A stretch of DNA of 64,000 bases, taken from NCBI GenBank assembly GCA_046296415.1, contig JBKBLN010000002.1:620001-684000 (forward strand), given 5' to 3'. This stretch comes from CAYNRA01 sp046296415. GTDB lineage: Bacteria; Bacteroidota; Bacteroidia; Cytophagales; Spirosomataceae. Positions 26,573-35,556 of the stretch are shown here, in pieces; the first letter of the stretch is position 1; every line of letters starts with the position of its first letter. The notes beneath the pieces were generated by a model. That model ran no database searches. It saw only the letters and a list, made by a program, of their open reading frames with translations, and was not told the origin of the DNA. The position numbers were made by a program, and so were the translations under genes.

Positions 26573-27937
26573 TCAAGGCTCAATCCAAACAGATTGAATA
26601 TTCATAAATTCGTGCAATCCTAAAACGCCAAGTTCTCGACCGTATCCCGAATTTTTAGTACCTCCAAACGGCAAACGAACATCAGACTTAACCCCTTGAT
26701 TCACGGCTACGGTACCTACATCCAATTGGCTAGCCAACCGTTCAGCTTTCTCTAAATCCCGAGTCCAAAGGCTGGCACCTAGCCCAAAGGCCGTAGCATT
26801 GGCCAGATCAATCGCCTCCTCATCGGACTTGATCTCCATTATTGTGGCGATGGGCCCGAAAAACTCCTCTTGAAATGCGATGTGATCTGGGGTATTCACT
26901 TCCAATACCGTAGGATAAAACTGACAAAATCGGTGGTCCCCGGTAATATGAGTGACCGCACCTTGTTCTTGAGCCATAGCCAATTGACGTGACAGATTAG
27001 CGGCTAGATCGGGCCGGGCTACTGGCCCCATGTGGGTGGATTCGTCCAAAGGATTTCCCAATGTCCAGACCTTCAATCGCGTCAATACGGCATGTAAAAA
27101 GGATTCCTTAACCTCTTGATGCACAAGCCAGCGTTTGGCTGCGATGCACGTTTGCCCTGCATTTTGAAAACGAGAAGCGACTGCCGCTGTGGCTGCCGTA
27201 TCGATATCCGCATCAGGTAGGACAAGGAGTGCGTCACTTCCACCTAATTCCAAGACTGATTTTTTGATGTACTTTCCAGCCAAAGATGCTACAGCTGCTC
27301 CGGCACGCATACTTCCTGTTAGTGTTACCCCTCGGACTTCAGGCGAGGAGATCACCTGTTCAATGGCCGGTGTATCGATCAAAATCATGTGGAAAATCCC
27401 GATTGGAAACCCAACTTTTTGAAATATCCGCTCCAAAGCCAAGGAGGCACCCACGACATTTGGTGCAGGTTTGATCAGGATCACATTTCCTCCAAGTAGC
27501 GTAGGAATCGCAAACCGAAGAACTTGCCACAAGGGAAAATTCCAAGGCATGATTCCCAAAATAATGCCCATGGGTTGATACGAAATATAGGATTTTACCG
27601 TGGCAGCGGTAACGGTTACTGGTTGTAGGGCCTCAGGTCCAAAAAGGGCATAATGCCGGATCATACCAACGCATTTATCAATTTCAGCCCAAGATTCCTT
27701 GATAGGCTTACCCATTTCTGTGGAAATCAGTTGAGCCAATTCCATTTTTTCGGTTTCTAGCTGGTGGGCCAATCGTTGAAGTAGGTCGGTGCGAAATTCG
27801 AAGGAGGTCTTCTTCCAGGCTAAGTAGGCATGGTGACCTGTAGAAATCATCTGGTGGAGGTCAGATGAAGTATGTAAATCAAATCGATTTACGGTTTCTC
27901 CGGTGTAGGGATTTACGCTTTCAAAAAAAGTTGTCAT
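26573..27937 (-). CDS. NAD(P)-dependent aldehyde dehydrogenase, succinate-semialdehyde type
   Basis: Oxidises an aldehyde to the acid; the sequence pattern is that of succinate-semialdehyde dehydrogenases. The N-terminal SVNPYTGETV, the PWNFPLWQVLRFAIP segment, the Glu region VLELGGSDALLVLPDAD and the catalytic-Cys motif NAGQTCIAAKR are visible, with the C-terminal LPFGGTKNSGYGRELG. Length (454 aa) fits the family. The GABA-shunt role is the usual one, but no GABA transaminase gene is nearby. An Rrf2 regulator gene lies 62 bp upstream on the same strand and could control it. Confidence 0.9.
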   Translation of the reverse strand: MTTFFESVNPYTGETVNRFDLHTSSDLHQMISTGHHAYLAWKKTSFEFRTDLLQRLAHQLETEKMELAQLISTEMGKPIKESWAEIDKCVGMIRHYALFGPEALQPVTVTAATVKSYISYQPMGIILGIMPWNFPLWQVLRFAIPTLLGGNVILIKPAPNVVGASLALERIFQKVGFPIGIFHMILIDTPAIEQVISSPEVRGVTLTGSMRAGAAVASLAGKYIKKSVLELGGSDALLVLPDADIDTAATAAVASRFQNAGQTCIAAKRWLVHQEVKESFLHAVLTRLKVWTLGNPLDESTHMGPVARPDLAANLSRQLAMAQEQGAVTHITGDHRFCQFYPTVLEVNTPDHIAFQEEFFGPIATIMEIKSDEEAIDLANATAFGLGASLWTRDLEKAERLASQLDVGTVAVNQGVKSDVRLPFGGTKNSGYGRELGVLGLHEFMNIQSVWIEP

Positions 27938-27999
27938 GTAGCTCGTTTGGATGATCGTGTAGTGATCAAACCAAAAAAATAGGGATTTGGATCAAAAAT

Positions 28000-28419
28000 T
28001 TACGACATTTCTAACATGTCCTGTAGCGTTGTATTCTCGTAAACGGCCAAATTGGCATCCCGAACTTTCTCCATGATGGGACGTATGCGGCATGTTTCTT
28101 CGGAGGAACAATCATCACATTTACCATAAAAATGTAGTGATACACATAACATTGGGGCAATGGGCCCGTCGATGGTCCGAAGGATCTTGGCGAGTGTTAC
28201 CTGATCGGGAGAGGTTCGAAGCATATATCCGCCACCTTTTCCTTTTTGACTGAGTAAAATACCATGATTCCGTAATTCAAGTAAAATAGCCTCTAAAAAC
28301 TTTTTCGGAATATTTTCTTTTTCGGCAATGTCGGAAATCAACAGCGGTTTGTTCTCAGAGTACTTCTCCGCAAGGAATTTGAGAGCTTTTAAAGCGTATT
28401 TGGCTTTCTTGGATATCAT
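28000..28419 (-). CDS. Rrf2-family regulator with four cysteines
   Basis: Winged-helix transcription factor of 139 residues. The N-terminal helix-turn-helix (ISDIAEKENIPKKFLEAILLELRNHGIL) and the wing segment SQKGKGGGYML are typical of Rrf2/IscR. Cys92, Cys101, Cys104 and Cys110 lie where IscR and NsrR place their Fe-S ligands, so an iron-sulfur cofactor sensing redox, NO or iron state is likely (inference). It is the gene immediately upstream of the aldehyde dehydrogenase on the same strand. Confidence 0.92.
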   Translation of the reverse strand: MISKKAKYALKALKFLAEKYSENKPLLISDIAEKENIPKKFLEAILLELRNHGILLSQKGKGGGYMLRTSPDQVTLAKILRTIDGPIAPMLCVSLHFYGKCDDCSSEETCRIRPIMEKVRDANLAVYENTTLQDMLEMS

Positions 28420-28573
28420 ATGGGTTGATGAATGGGTCTAGGTATGTTCAAATTTACACCATTTCCCTACAAAGTAAATAGGTCAACAGGAAGAATACCA
28501 TGAAAACTGAGTTGATTTTGTGATTTATCCCCAACTTTACCTAGTGTGTTTTCGGAAAGCCCCATGAGCTTTG

Positions 28574-28581
28574 TACCTTTG
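28574..28581 (+). promoter_or_regulatory. Candidate -7 box before RsmB-like gene
   Basis: TACCTTTG matches TAnnTTTG; no exact TTG lies at the right distance upstream. Transcription would begin near 28587, which favours the ATG at 28600 as the start of the next gene. Confidence 0.4.
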
Positions 28582-28599
28582 TCCCCTATTTTGACGATT

Positions 28600-29811
28600 A
28601 TGCAAAAAATTTTCCCCCCACTCATTCAGGCCCTTCAAGCGCTCTTGATTGAAATTTTCGTCCATGGAAGGCAAGCAGATAAAGCCATCGAATATGCTTT
28701 CAAACACCAAAAAAAATGGGGGGCGCGCGATCGGGCATTTCTGGCCGAAAATACCTATGAGATGGTACGCTGGTACCGGTTAATCGGCTTTATGATAGGA
28801 AAAGAATACCCTGAGCTTCCCCAGGATGCCCACCACATGATAGCCACTTGGTTGTGGATGAAAAAATATGATTTAAAGGAGATTCAGCGAGTAATTCCTG
28901 CCTTTACGACCGATGGATTGGAAAGTCGATGGCAGGAAGCTCAGTCCATTCGTGCGGTGTCTCAATCCATTCCTACTTGGTTGGATGAGGTGGGATGGAG
29001 AGAACTTGGACCGGCTCAATGGGAGGTGGAACTTCAAGCTATGAATCAACCCGCCCCCGTCTTTATTCGCCTTAACTCCCTAAAGGCGAATGTACATGAT
29101 CTCATTCGTTCCTTAGCCGAACAAGGAATTGAAGCAACTCCAGTAGAAAAAGTTCCAGGTGCATTGCGTTTGGAAGAGCGGGCCCAGTTGTTCAAGACCA
29201 TGGCATTTCAGCAAGGTTGGTTTGAAGTACAAGATGCAGGAAGCCAATGCATCGGCCAATTTGTAGAAGCAAAACCTGGTATGCGCATTATCGATGCGTG
29301 CGCTGGAGCTGGAGGAAAAAGCCTTCAATTGGCTACCTTGATGCAAAATAAAGGAAAGATTATTGCCCTCGATGTGGAAGGCTGGAAGCTTCAAGAATTG
29401 AAACGGCGAGCCAAAAGACAGGACATTCAAACCATTGAAACCCGATTAATTGACCCGAAAACCTTAAAAAGATTAAAAGGATCGGCTGACCGCCTACTCT
29501 TGGATGTTCCCTGTTCAGGTTTGGGTGTGTTAAGACGGAATCCAGATAGTAAATGGAAACTTTCACCTGAATTTTTAGCCGAAATAAAACAAACTCAAGC
29601 CTCCATTTTGCAGGAATATAGCCAGATGTTAAAACCAGGAGGAAAGTTGATTTATGCCACTTGTAGCATACTACCCAGTGAATCGGAAGATCAAGTTAAA
29701 CAATTCCTTTCCCAAAACTCTTCTTTTCATCTAGAAGCAGAATACCGGACCTCTCCCGCTCGGGATGGATTTGATGGATTTTACATGGCTAAATTAGTTC
29801 AAAATGCATGA
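28600..29811 (+). CDS. RsmB/NOP-type RNA (cytosine-5) methyltransferase
   Basis: SAM-dependent methyltransferase making 5-methylcytosine in rRNA, similar to RsmB. An N-terminal all-helical NusB-like region (about residues 1-125) precedes the catalytic domain. Motifs: DAGSQCIGQFVEAKPGMRIIDACAGAGGKSLQL (SAM site), DVPCSGLG (motif IV Cys) and TCSILPSE (motif VI catalytic Cys). ATG 28600 (403 aa) is preferred over a GTG at 28546, because the upstream codons lie before a likely promoter -7 box. The stop overlaps the MFS gene by 8 bp: first gene of a three-gene operon. Confidence 0.9.
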   Translation: MQKIFPPLIQALQALLIEIFVHGRQADKAIEYAFKHQKKWGARDRAFLAENTYEMVRWYRLIGFMIGKEYPELPQDAHHMIATWLWMKKYDLKEIQRVIPAFTTDGLESRWQEAQSIRAVSQSIPTWLDEVGWRELGPAQWEVELQAMNQPAPVFIRLNSLKANVHDLIRSLAEQGIEATPVEKVPGALRLEERAQLFKTMAFQQGWFEVQDAGSQCIGQFVEAKPGMRIIDACAGAGGKSLQLATLMQNKGKIIALDVEGWKLQELKRRAKRQDIQTIETRLIDPKTLKRLKGSADRLLLDVPCSGLGVLRRNPDSKWKLSPEFLAEIKQTQASILQEYSQMLKPGGKLIYATCSILPSESEDQVKQFLSQNSSFHLEAEYRTSPARDGFDGFYMAKLVQNA

Positions 29812-31039
29812 TCCGTATGCCGCGTGGCGATACCCTGAATTCAGGGCATTCGTCACGACCCAATTTTTTTATACCCTGGCTGTACTGATTCAAGAAGTTG
29901 CCGTGAGTTATTATTTATATGAACTCACAGGTAACCCTCTTGCCCTAGGACTCATCGGCTTATTTGAAGCCATTCCCTACATAACGCTCGCTTTATTTGG
30001 AGGTCATTTGGCTGACCTCCATGATAAACGAATCATAGCTCAAATTTGCTTTTTGGTCGTGGCAGTATGCACCCTTTGGTTGATATGGGCAACACACCCC
30101 GACACCGGTTTGTCCGTTTCTCTCCAAACTTGGTCCATTTATGGCTCTGTTTTAGTTTTTGGGGCTTCTAGGGGTTTTTACAACCCAGCTTGGTCTGCTT
30201 TAAAACCCTTTTTGGTAAAACCCGAACACTACAGCAATTCTGCCAGCTGGAGCACTCAAATTTGGCAAACGGGAGTTATTATTGGGCCGGCCAGCGGTGG
30301 ATTTTTCTATGCCTACTTGGGATTAACAAATACATTGTGGGTAGTTTTGGGTTTGTTGGGCTTGGTATCGGCTTTAGCCAACTTCATCAAACGCCGTAAA
30401 CTTCCGCCTGCACCTAAGCAACCTTTGAAGGAAAGCTTATTGGAGGGATTTCGCTTCGTTAAATCCCATAAAATCATGCTATATGCCTTGATTCTGGATA
30501 TGTTTTCCGTTCTGTTTGCGGGTGTCATTGCTATTTTGCCGGTTTTTGCGAAGGATATCCTTCAAGTAGGCCCCGAAGGATTGGGGTTACTACGCGCTGC
30601 CCCAAGTGTCGGGGCTGTGCTCAGCATGATCGGCACAGCCTACTTTCCACCCATCCGCCATGCATGGCGAAATATGCTGATTGCCGTTACAGGCTTTGGT
30701 TTGGCCACCCTTCTTTTTGGGCTGTCCACCCATTTCTATCTTTCATTGGTGGCATTGGCACTTACAGGAGTCTTTGATGGCGTCAGCGTGGTGATCAGGT
30801 CTACAATTCTCCAAATATTACCCCCAGATCACCTACGAGGGCGCGTCAGTTCTGTAAACGGTATATTTGTGAGTTGTAGCAACGAACTTGGTGCATTTGA
30901 GTCGGGAGTAGCGGCCACCCTCCTGGGAACTGTACCCTCGGTGGTTATGGGGGGAATCGTGACTTTGGGCGTTGTCGCCTATATTTTCTGGAATTCAAAA
31001 GATTTATTCAGAATACAATTGAAACAAATAAACAGGTAA
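29804..31039 (+). CDS. MFS transporter, EntS-like
   Basis: Twelve-helix major facilitator of 411 residues, similar in pattern to the MFS_3/enterobactin-exporter group. It starts EFRAFVTTQFFYTLAVLIQEVAVSYYLYELTG and carries the loop motif GGHLADLHDKR between helices 2 and 3 (the family's GxxxDRxxRR motif). The second half contains LRGRVSSVNGIFVSCSNELG. Substrate unknown; the group often exports siderophores or drugs. It overlaps the methyltransferase gene by 8 bp and is followed after 2 bp by an SDR gene. Confidence 0.88.
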   Translation: MHDPYAAWRYPEFRAFVTTQFFYTLAVLIQEVAVSYYLYELTGNPLALGLIGLFEAIPYITLALFGGHLADLHDKRIIAQICFLVVAVCTLWLIWATHPDTGLSVSLQTWSIYGSVLVFGASRGFYNPAWSALKPFLVKPEHYSNSASWSTQIWQTGVIIGPASGGFFYAYLGLTNTLWVVLGLLGLVSALANFIKRRKLPPAPKQPLKESLLEGFRFVKSHKIMLYALILDMFSVLFAGVIAILPVFAKDILQVGPEGLGLLRAAPSVGAVLSMIGTAYFPPIRHAWRNMLIAVTGFGLATLLFGLSTHFYLSLVALALTGVFDGVSVVIRSTILQILPPDHLRGRVSSVNGIFVSCSNELGAFESGVAATLLGTVPSVVMGGIVTLGVVAYIFWNSKDLFRIQLKQINR

Positions 31040-31041
31040 AA

Positions 31042-31785
31042 ATGAAAAAATTGGTCATCATTACCGGTGTATCTCAAGGAATAGGTAATGCATTAGCACG
31101 TTATTTTATAGATCAATCTTTTCTCGTTTGGGGTATCGGACGACGAGACATGGAAGAAATACAAAATGATCAAAGAAGTCGATACCGTTTTTGGGAAAGA
31201 GATTTATCGGACGTCGAATCTATGGAAAAGTGGACAGAAAGTTGTTTGAATCAACTTCCTGAAAACCTGGAGGAACTGTATTTTATTCACAATGCAGGAA
31301 CCTTGGAACCCATGCATCTGACTGGACATTTGGATGAAAAATCGTTGATTTCTTCTATCCAATTAAATCTAACATCGGTTATGATACTTTCGAATGTCTT
31401 CATTCGAAAAACCCAATCCCAACCAATTCGCAAACGCATCCTGGTGATTTCCTCAGGCGCGGGAAAAAACCCTTACATTGGCTGGGCAGCATATTGCAGT
31501 ACAAAAGCCGGAGTGGATATGTTTGTCCGGGTCATGGCAGAAGAACAACAAACTCAAGAGTTTCCAGTGGAGGTGATTTCGTTTGCCCCGGGTATCGTGG
31601 ATACCGCTATGCAAGAGAAGATTAGAGCCACCCCCAAGGAGCAATTTCCGATGTTGGACAAGTTCGTCGAATTAAAAGAGCAAGGTCTGTTGGCTCATCC
31701 GGCCGATGTCGCTCCAGTCATTTTCACCTACCTAACTCAAGAAAAAGTGGAGAACGGAATTATCCTTGATATTCGCGATTTATAA
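31042..31785 (+). CDS. Short-chain dehydrogenase/reductase
   Basis: Cytoplasmic NAD(P)-dependent oxidoreductase of 247 residues. Cofactor motif TGVSQGIG (residues 8-15), the NAG motif (IHNAGTLEP), catalytic Ser region (VISSGAG) and YCSTKAG (YxxxK) are all present. The overall pattern is close to the sepiapterin-reductase-like/classical SDR group; the substrate is unknown. Last gene of the RsmB-MFS-SDR operon, ending just before a terminator. Confidence 0.92.
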   Translation: MKKLVIITGVSQGIGNALARYFIDQSFLVWGIGRRDMEEIQNDQRSRYRFWERDLSDVESMEKWTESCLNQLPENLEELYFIHNAGTLEPMHLTGHLDEKSLISSIQLNLTSVMILSNVFIRKTQSQPIRKRILVISSGAGKNPYIGWAAYCSTKAGVDMFVRVMAEEQQTQEFPVEVISFAPGIVDTAMQEKIRATPKEQFPMLDKFVELKEQGLLAHPADVAPVIFTYLTQEKVENGIILDIRDL

Positions 31786-32112
31786 ATAATTCAAGAATGC
31801 CCAAAAACGCCTTGATACTAGGTATTGAGGCGTTTTTTCGTGTCGATATGCCTCGCGCTCAAAACTAATTTGGTAGTAGCCTTTTGTCCAAGACCGAGTT
31901 TGGATACATCGCATAAGCCACTCCAAAATATACCATATATAGAAAATAAGAAATCCCATTTCCACTTGTTGACGTAAATGTATTCGTTCATGTTGGAGGA
32001 TGATAGAAGACACTTTGCTTTTTCGGACAAAAACAAAGGGCCAAATGGCTACCGCTTGGATCTTTTTTGGAAGCGGGACTCGATAAAATAACAGAGGTAG
32101 ACTTAGTTTCAT
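31780..32112 (-). CDS. Small protein with HExxH motif
   Basis: About 110 residues, with ILQHERIHLRQQVEMGF giving an HERIH zinc-protease-like motif followed by a hydrophobic segment (FLIFYIWYILEWL). The layout resembles a mini M56/M48-like membrane metallopeptidase, but it is too short to assign. ATG 32112 is chosen over 32148. The gene overlaps the convergent SDR gene by 6 bp and its 3' end contains the shared terminator. Confidence 0.6.
   Translation of the reverse strand: MKLSLPLLFYRVPLPKKIQAVAIWPFVFVRKSKVSSIILQHERIHLRQQVEMGFLIFYIWYILEWLMRCIQTRSWTKGYYQISFEREAYRHEKTPQYLVSRRFWAFLNYL
31803..31839 (+). terminator. Terminator after SDR operon
   Basis: AAAAACGCCT at 31803-31812 pairs with AGGCGTTTTT at 31828-31837, followed by T residues; the loop can pair further (ATAC/GTAT). 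It lies inside the 3' end of the convergent small HExxH gene. Confidence 0.7.
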
Positions 32113-32415
32113 ATACGGTTTTTTCTGAACTGTATTTTCGACCAACAAAGTACATTATTTACAACTTTTGCCCTATTGTTTGACAATATTTTGTTTTGTT
32201 TTCAATTAATTATAATTTTACGAGGTACCACTTATAATTTATAACATAAAAAAGTAAACTGATTGATCCCAAAGTGAATGGAATTCGCTTTAGAATATCT
32301 CCTGCACGTCTTTTTGATGTATTAACAGGTCTCATCCTAAGCATGAACAATCTATTACTTCGCTTTCAATCAACCAAATCATCATGCACACCTCCTTAAT
32401 TACCTTAGTAAAATC
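32113..32415. promoter_or_regulatory. Intergenic region upstream of AraC gene, with small palindrome
   Basis: This 303-base AT-rich stretch separates two divergent genes. No RNA gene or further ORF is seen. It holds TATTGT-TTG-ACAATA (32174-32188), a 6-bp inverted repeat that could be an operator. No clear TTG/TAnnTTTG promoter was found. Confidence 0.3.
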
Positions 32416-33417
32416 ATGAACAACAACTACATCCTAGACCTAGCCCATCCGCGTCAACTCTTTGAAAAGTTAAACGTGGTTTTATCGGCCGAAGCCTCTA
32501 CCGAGGAAGATGCCTCATTTGGACAATACAGAAACCATACAGTCATTGGTTCTTCTGAAATGATCCCTTTGGAGAATGACAACTTTGCCATGGTTGGCAA
32601 TATGTTGTTTTTTGAAGAGAGAACCATTGTATTCTCGCCTCGGGTGAGTAAAAACTGGTTAATGATTGGTTTCTTTATGACCGACTCTCAAAAGAGTGGT
32701 TTATCCATCCTAGAGTTTTTCCCTACATTAGGCCACCCTACGTTTGGCCACTTGGAAGTTCATCCTTCCTATGTCTTACGGCAACTCAAAGGAGATACAA
32801 AATTTGTTTTGTTGTTCCTTGACCAAGCGTTTCTTTCAGAGCGTTCCATCTACTTGGAAAGTCAAATACTGTTGAGACAAGATCTCATGCAGCAACTTCA
32901 TCGGAACTCCACAGTGATCCAAAAGGAGTTGGAAGATATAGGCATTTTGTCGTTGTTCAAGACCATTAATTTCCGGGAGGAAAATGATGTTAACCGCAAA
33001 AAGCAATTGATTGGCCAGTTTATTGAGGTCTATTTAAATCATTTGTTCGGGTCTTACATTCGCAAGACATTCAAAAGCCATCACCATCTTGAAAAAATGC
33101 GGGAAGCCGAACGCCGCATGACAGCCGATTTTACTGTCGACTCCTACAATTTGAAAGAATTGTCGGAAATGGTCGGGGTTTCTACCAAGAAATTCCAGAT
33201 TTTGTTCAAAGAAATGTTCGGAGCATCGTATTACCATTATTACCAGAAGAAAAGGTTTGAGTATGTTCAAGATTTGATCTTGCACCATCATTTCTCGGTC
33301 AAACAAGCCGCCCAAGCTATCGGCTATAAAAATCTTACTTTCTTCTCGCGTCAATTTAAGCGCATCATGGGTATTTCACCTATGACCTTGAAAAAACAAC
33401 GAGGACCGAAAAAATAA
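32416..33417 (+). CDS. AraC-family transcriptional regulator
   Basis: Regulator of 333 residues. The C-terminal AraC DNA-binding domain (about residues 230-330) has two helix-turn-helices: NLKELSEMVGVSTKKFQILFKEMFG and SVKQAAQAIGYKNLTFFSRQFKRIMGISP, the latter the family signature. The N-terminal 220 residues are unassigned and probably form the ligand or dimer domain. The gene stands alone, with a long upstream region and a strong terminator after it. Targets are unknown. Confidence 0.93.
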   Translation: MNNNYILDLAHPRQLFEKLNVVLSAEASTEEDASFGQYRNHTVIGSSEMIPLENDNFAMVGNMLFFEERTIVFSPRVSKNWLMIGFFMTDSQKSGLSILEFFPTLGHPTFGHLEVHPSYVLRQLKGDTKFVLLFLDQAFLSERSIYLESQILLRQDLMQQLHRNSTVIQKELEDIGILSLFKTINFREENDVNRKKQLIGQFIEVYLNHLFGSYIRKTFKSHHHLEKMREAERRMTADFTVDSYNLKELSEMVGVSTKKFQILFKEMFGASYYHYYQKKRFEYVQDLILHHHFSVKQAAQAIGYKNLTFFSRQFKRIMGISPMTLKKQRGPKK

Positions 33418-33452
33418 ACAAAACCCCCAATCGATCGACTGGGGGTTTTGTT
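33418..33452. terminator. Bidirectional terminator after AraC gene
   Basis: ACAAAACCCCCA pairs with TGGGGGTTTTGT around ATCGATCGAC; T residues on the right and A residues on the left let it serve both the AraC gene and the convergent beta-barrel gene. Confidence 0.85.
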
Positions 33453-34055
33453 TTATAAAATGTTCAAGGAAGCGGTAACTTGCCAACCCCGCGCTCGCTG
33501 GGAAAATCTTGGTTCATTGGGAATGTTCAATATCGACACATCCGATAAACTTCCTTGCCGGCGAACATCGAGTTGTATTCCCAAAATCTTTACTCCTACC
33601 CCAAATTGGTATCCAAAGGAAGACTTGGCAAATGCTTCGTCAGGATTGGAAGCATAATTGGAAATTGCCTCCCGAAAACTATCTCCCTCCGAAACTTTTA
33701 AAGATGCCACCGGTCCTCCGACGATATGAAGAAAACTCAGCGGCTTAAAACCCACCAGCACTGGAACATCAATATCCGAATAATTCACTTTATAGGTTTG
33801 ATTGTCGATAACAATCTCCCCACCCTTGCTGGCCAACATGAGCTCTGGCTGAAGGTACAATTTTTTACCAAAACGAGTGTAGACCCCAAAAGCGAATCCT
33901 GTACGGGTCGCATAACTTTCTTTGATATTATCTCGGAAAGATCCCGCATCGGTAACCAAACTGGAGACGTTAACTCCCCCTTTAATTCCTAAGTCAAACT
34001 GGGCGAAACTAGGCATCGATACTAAGATGAATCCGACCCAAATGAAGCGTTTCAT
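33453..34055 (-). CDS. Outer-membrane beta-barrel protein (porin-family)
   Basis: About 200 residues, signal peptide ending SFAQ, then FDLGIKGGVNVSSL, the usual start of Bacteroidota outer-membrane beta-barrel (PorT/OMP_b-brl_2-like) proteins. Alternating hydrophobic residues continue through the middle (LYLQPELMLASKGG, FGYQFGVGVKILGIQLDVR), and it ends in a strand with a hydrophobic last residue (ASLNIL). Function unknown. ATG 34055 is chosen over 34094 because it begins the signal peptide. Confidence 0.85.
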   Translation of the reverse strand: MKRFIWVGFILVSMPSFAQFDLGIKGGVNVSSLVTDAGSFRDNIKESYATRTGFAFGVYTRFGKKLYLQPELMLASKGGEIVIDNQTYKVNYSDIDVPVLVGFKPLSFLHIVGGPVASLKVSEGDSFREAISNYASNPDEAFAKSSFGYQFGVGVKILGIQLDVRRQGSLSDVSILNIPNEPRFSQRARGWQVTASLNIL

Positions 34056-34139
34056 GAGACAGTGCATTTGTTGAAAATAATTTGTTCCTGGCAATTTAAC
34101 GTATATTGCGATGAAAAGGTATAAACCATTGCATTATTC

Positions 34140-35504
34140 ATGGCGAAATCGCGATCAGCCTACTTTTGTCAAAGCTGCGGCTACCAATCTCCCAAATGGT
34201 TGGGAAGGTGTCCTTCATGTGGAGAATGGAGCTCCTTGGTAGAGGAATTAATTGAAAAAGATGAACCCAAGCGCCTCGGGGCAACACGGAGCGGCGCTCA
34301 GTCCAAAAGTTTATTGGACATCACTCCCGTTGAAAAATACCGGATCATCACCGAGGATGCTGAACTCAATCGGGTTTTGGGAGGGGGAATTGTACCCGGC
34401 TCCATGGTTTTGATTGGTGGAGAACCTGGAATTGGGAAATCTACCCTAATGCTACAAATCGCCTTGCAGCTCAAAGATTATCGAATACTGTATGTATCAG
34501 GAGAGGAAAGTGAACAACAAATCAAGTTACGTGCCGATCGCATTGGTATAGCTCATCCGACTTGTTATGTCTTAACCGAAACCTCCACCGAAACTATTTT
34601 TAAGCAAGTTGAACAGGTAGAACCCGATGTCATTATCATCGATTCCATTCAAACCTTGGTTTCCCCTCACATTGATTCCGCCGCAGGTAGTGTTTCTCAA
34701 GTAAAAGAATGTACCAGCGAATGGATGAAATTTGCCAAGGAATCCGATATTCCAGTGATCATGATTGGTCATGTAACCAAAGATGGTTCCTTGGCAGGAC
34801 CTAAAATGTTGGAACACATGGTCGATACCGTTTTACAATTTGAAGGGGATCGACACATGACCTACCGAATTTTGCGTACCACCAAAAATCGATTTGGTAG
34901 TACCTCTGAACTGGGTATCTATGAAATGGTCGGTACCGGATTACGTCAAGTGACCAATCCATCCGAACTACTCATTGCTCAACGGGAAGGGGAACTAAGC
35001 GGTATTGCCATTGCGACCATGCTGGAGGGAAATCGGCCCTTGCTGATCGAGGTACAAACTCTTGTCTCCCCAACCACCTACGGAACTCCCCAACGATCCG
35101 CCACTGGCTATGATTTGCGCCGTTTGCAAATGTTACTCGCGGTGTTAGAGAAACGAGGTGGCTTTCGATTGGGCACCCAAGATGTGTTTTTAAATATTAC
35201 CGGTGGATTGAGGGTCGAGGATCCCGCCATCGACCTAGCCATTTGTGCCTCCATTGCCTCCTCCTATGAGGATGTTCCGATCCCAGCCTCTGTATGTTTT
35301 GCCGGAGAAATTGGTTTGGGGGGGGAGATTCGAGCCGTCAATCGCATTGAACAACGAATTTCAGAAGCTGAGAAGCTAGGATATAAACGCATGTATGTCT
35401 CCAAATTCAGTTTGAAAGGTATTCAGTCCTCTTCCTATTCGATTGATCTTCGCCCCGTAGGAAAATTGGAAGAAGTCTTCCAAGAGCTCTTTTTAATTGG
35501 CTAA
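34140..35504 (+). CDS. radA: DNA repair protein RadA
   Basis: Branch-migration ATPase that helps RecA in recombinational repair. In order: C4 zinc finger (CQSCGYQSPKWLGRCPSCGEW, residues 10-30), RecA-like ATPase with Walker A GGEPGIGKST (about 96-105), Walker B IIIDSIQ, the RadA-specific KNRFG motif, and a C-terminal Lon-protease-like domain. Length 454 aa is normal. The downstream hydrolase may be co-transcribed. Confidence 0.97.
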   Translation: MAKSRSAYFCQSCGYQSPKWLGRCPSCGEWSSLVEELIEKDEPKRLGATRSGAQSKSLLDITPVEKYRIITEDAELNRVLGGGIVPGSMVLIGGEPGIGKSTLMLQIALQLKDYRILYVSGEESEQQIKLRADRIGIAHPTCYVLTETSTETIFKQVEQVEPDVIIIDSIQTLVSPHIDSAAGSVSQVKECTSEWMKFAKESDIPVIMIGHVTKDGSLAGPKMLEHMVDTVLQFEGDRHMTYRILRTTKNRFGSTSELGIYEMVGTGLRQVTNPSELLIAQREGELSGIAIATMLEGNRPLLIEVQTLVSPTTYGTPQRSATGYDLRRLQMLLAVLEKRGGFRLGTQDVFLNITGGLRVEDPAIDLAICASIASSYEDVPIPASVCFAGEIGLGGEIRAVNRIEQRISEAEKLGYKRMYVSKFSLKGIQSSSYSIDLRPVGKLEEVFQELFLIG

Positions 35505-35556
35505 TTTGCAATTTCACCTTATTTTATCTAACTTAAAGGGAGATAAAGGTTTTAAC

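Noticed and set aside
32416..33417. AraC regulator as part of the lasso locus
   Set aside because: Several unrelated housekeeping genes (radA, mscS-like, hisB) lie between it and the locus.
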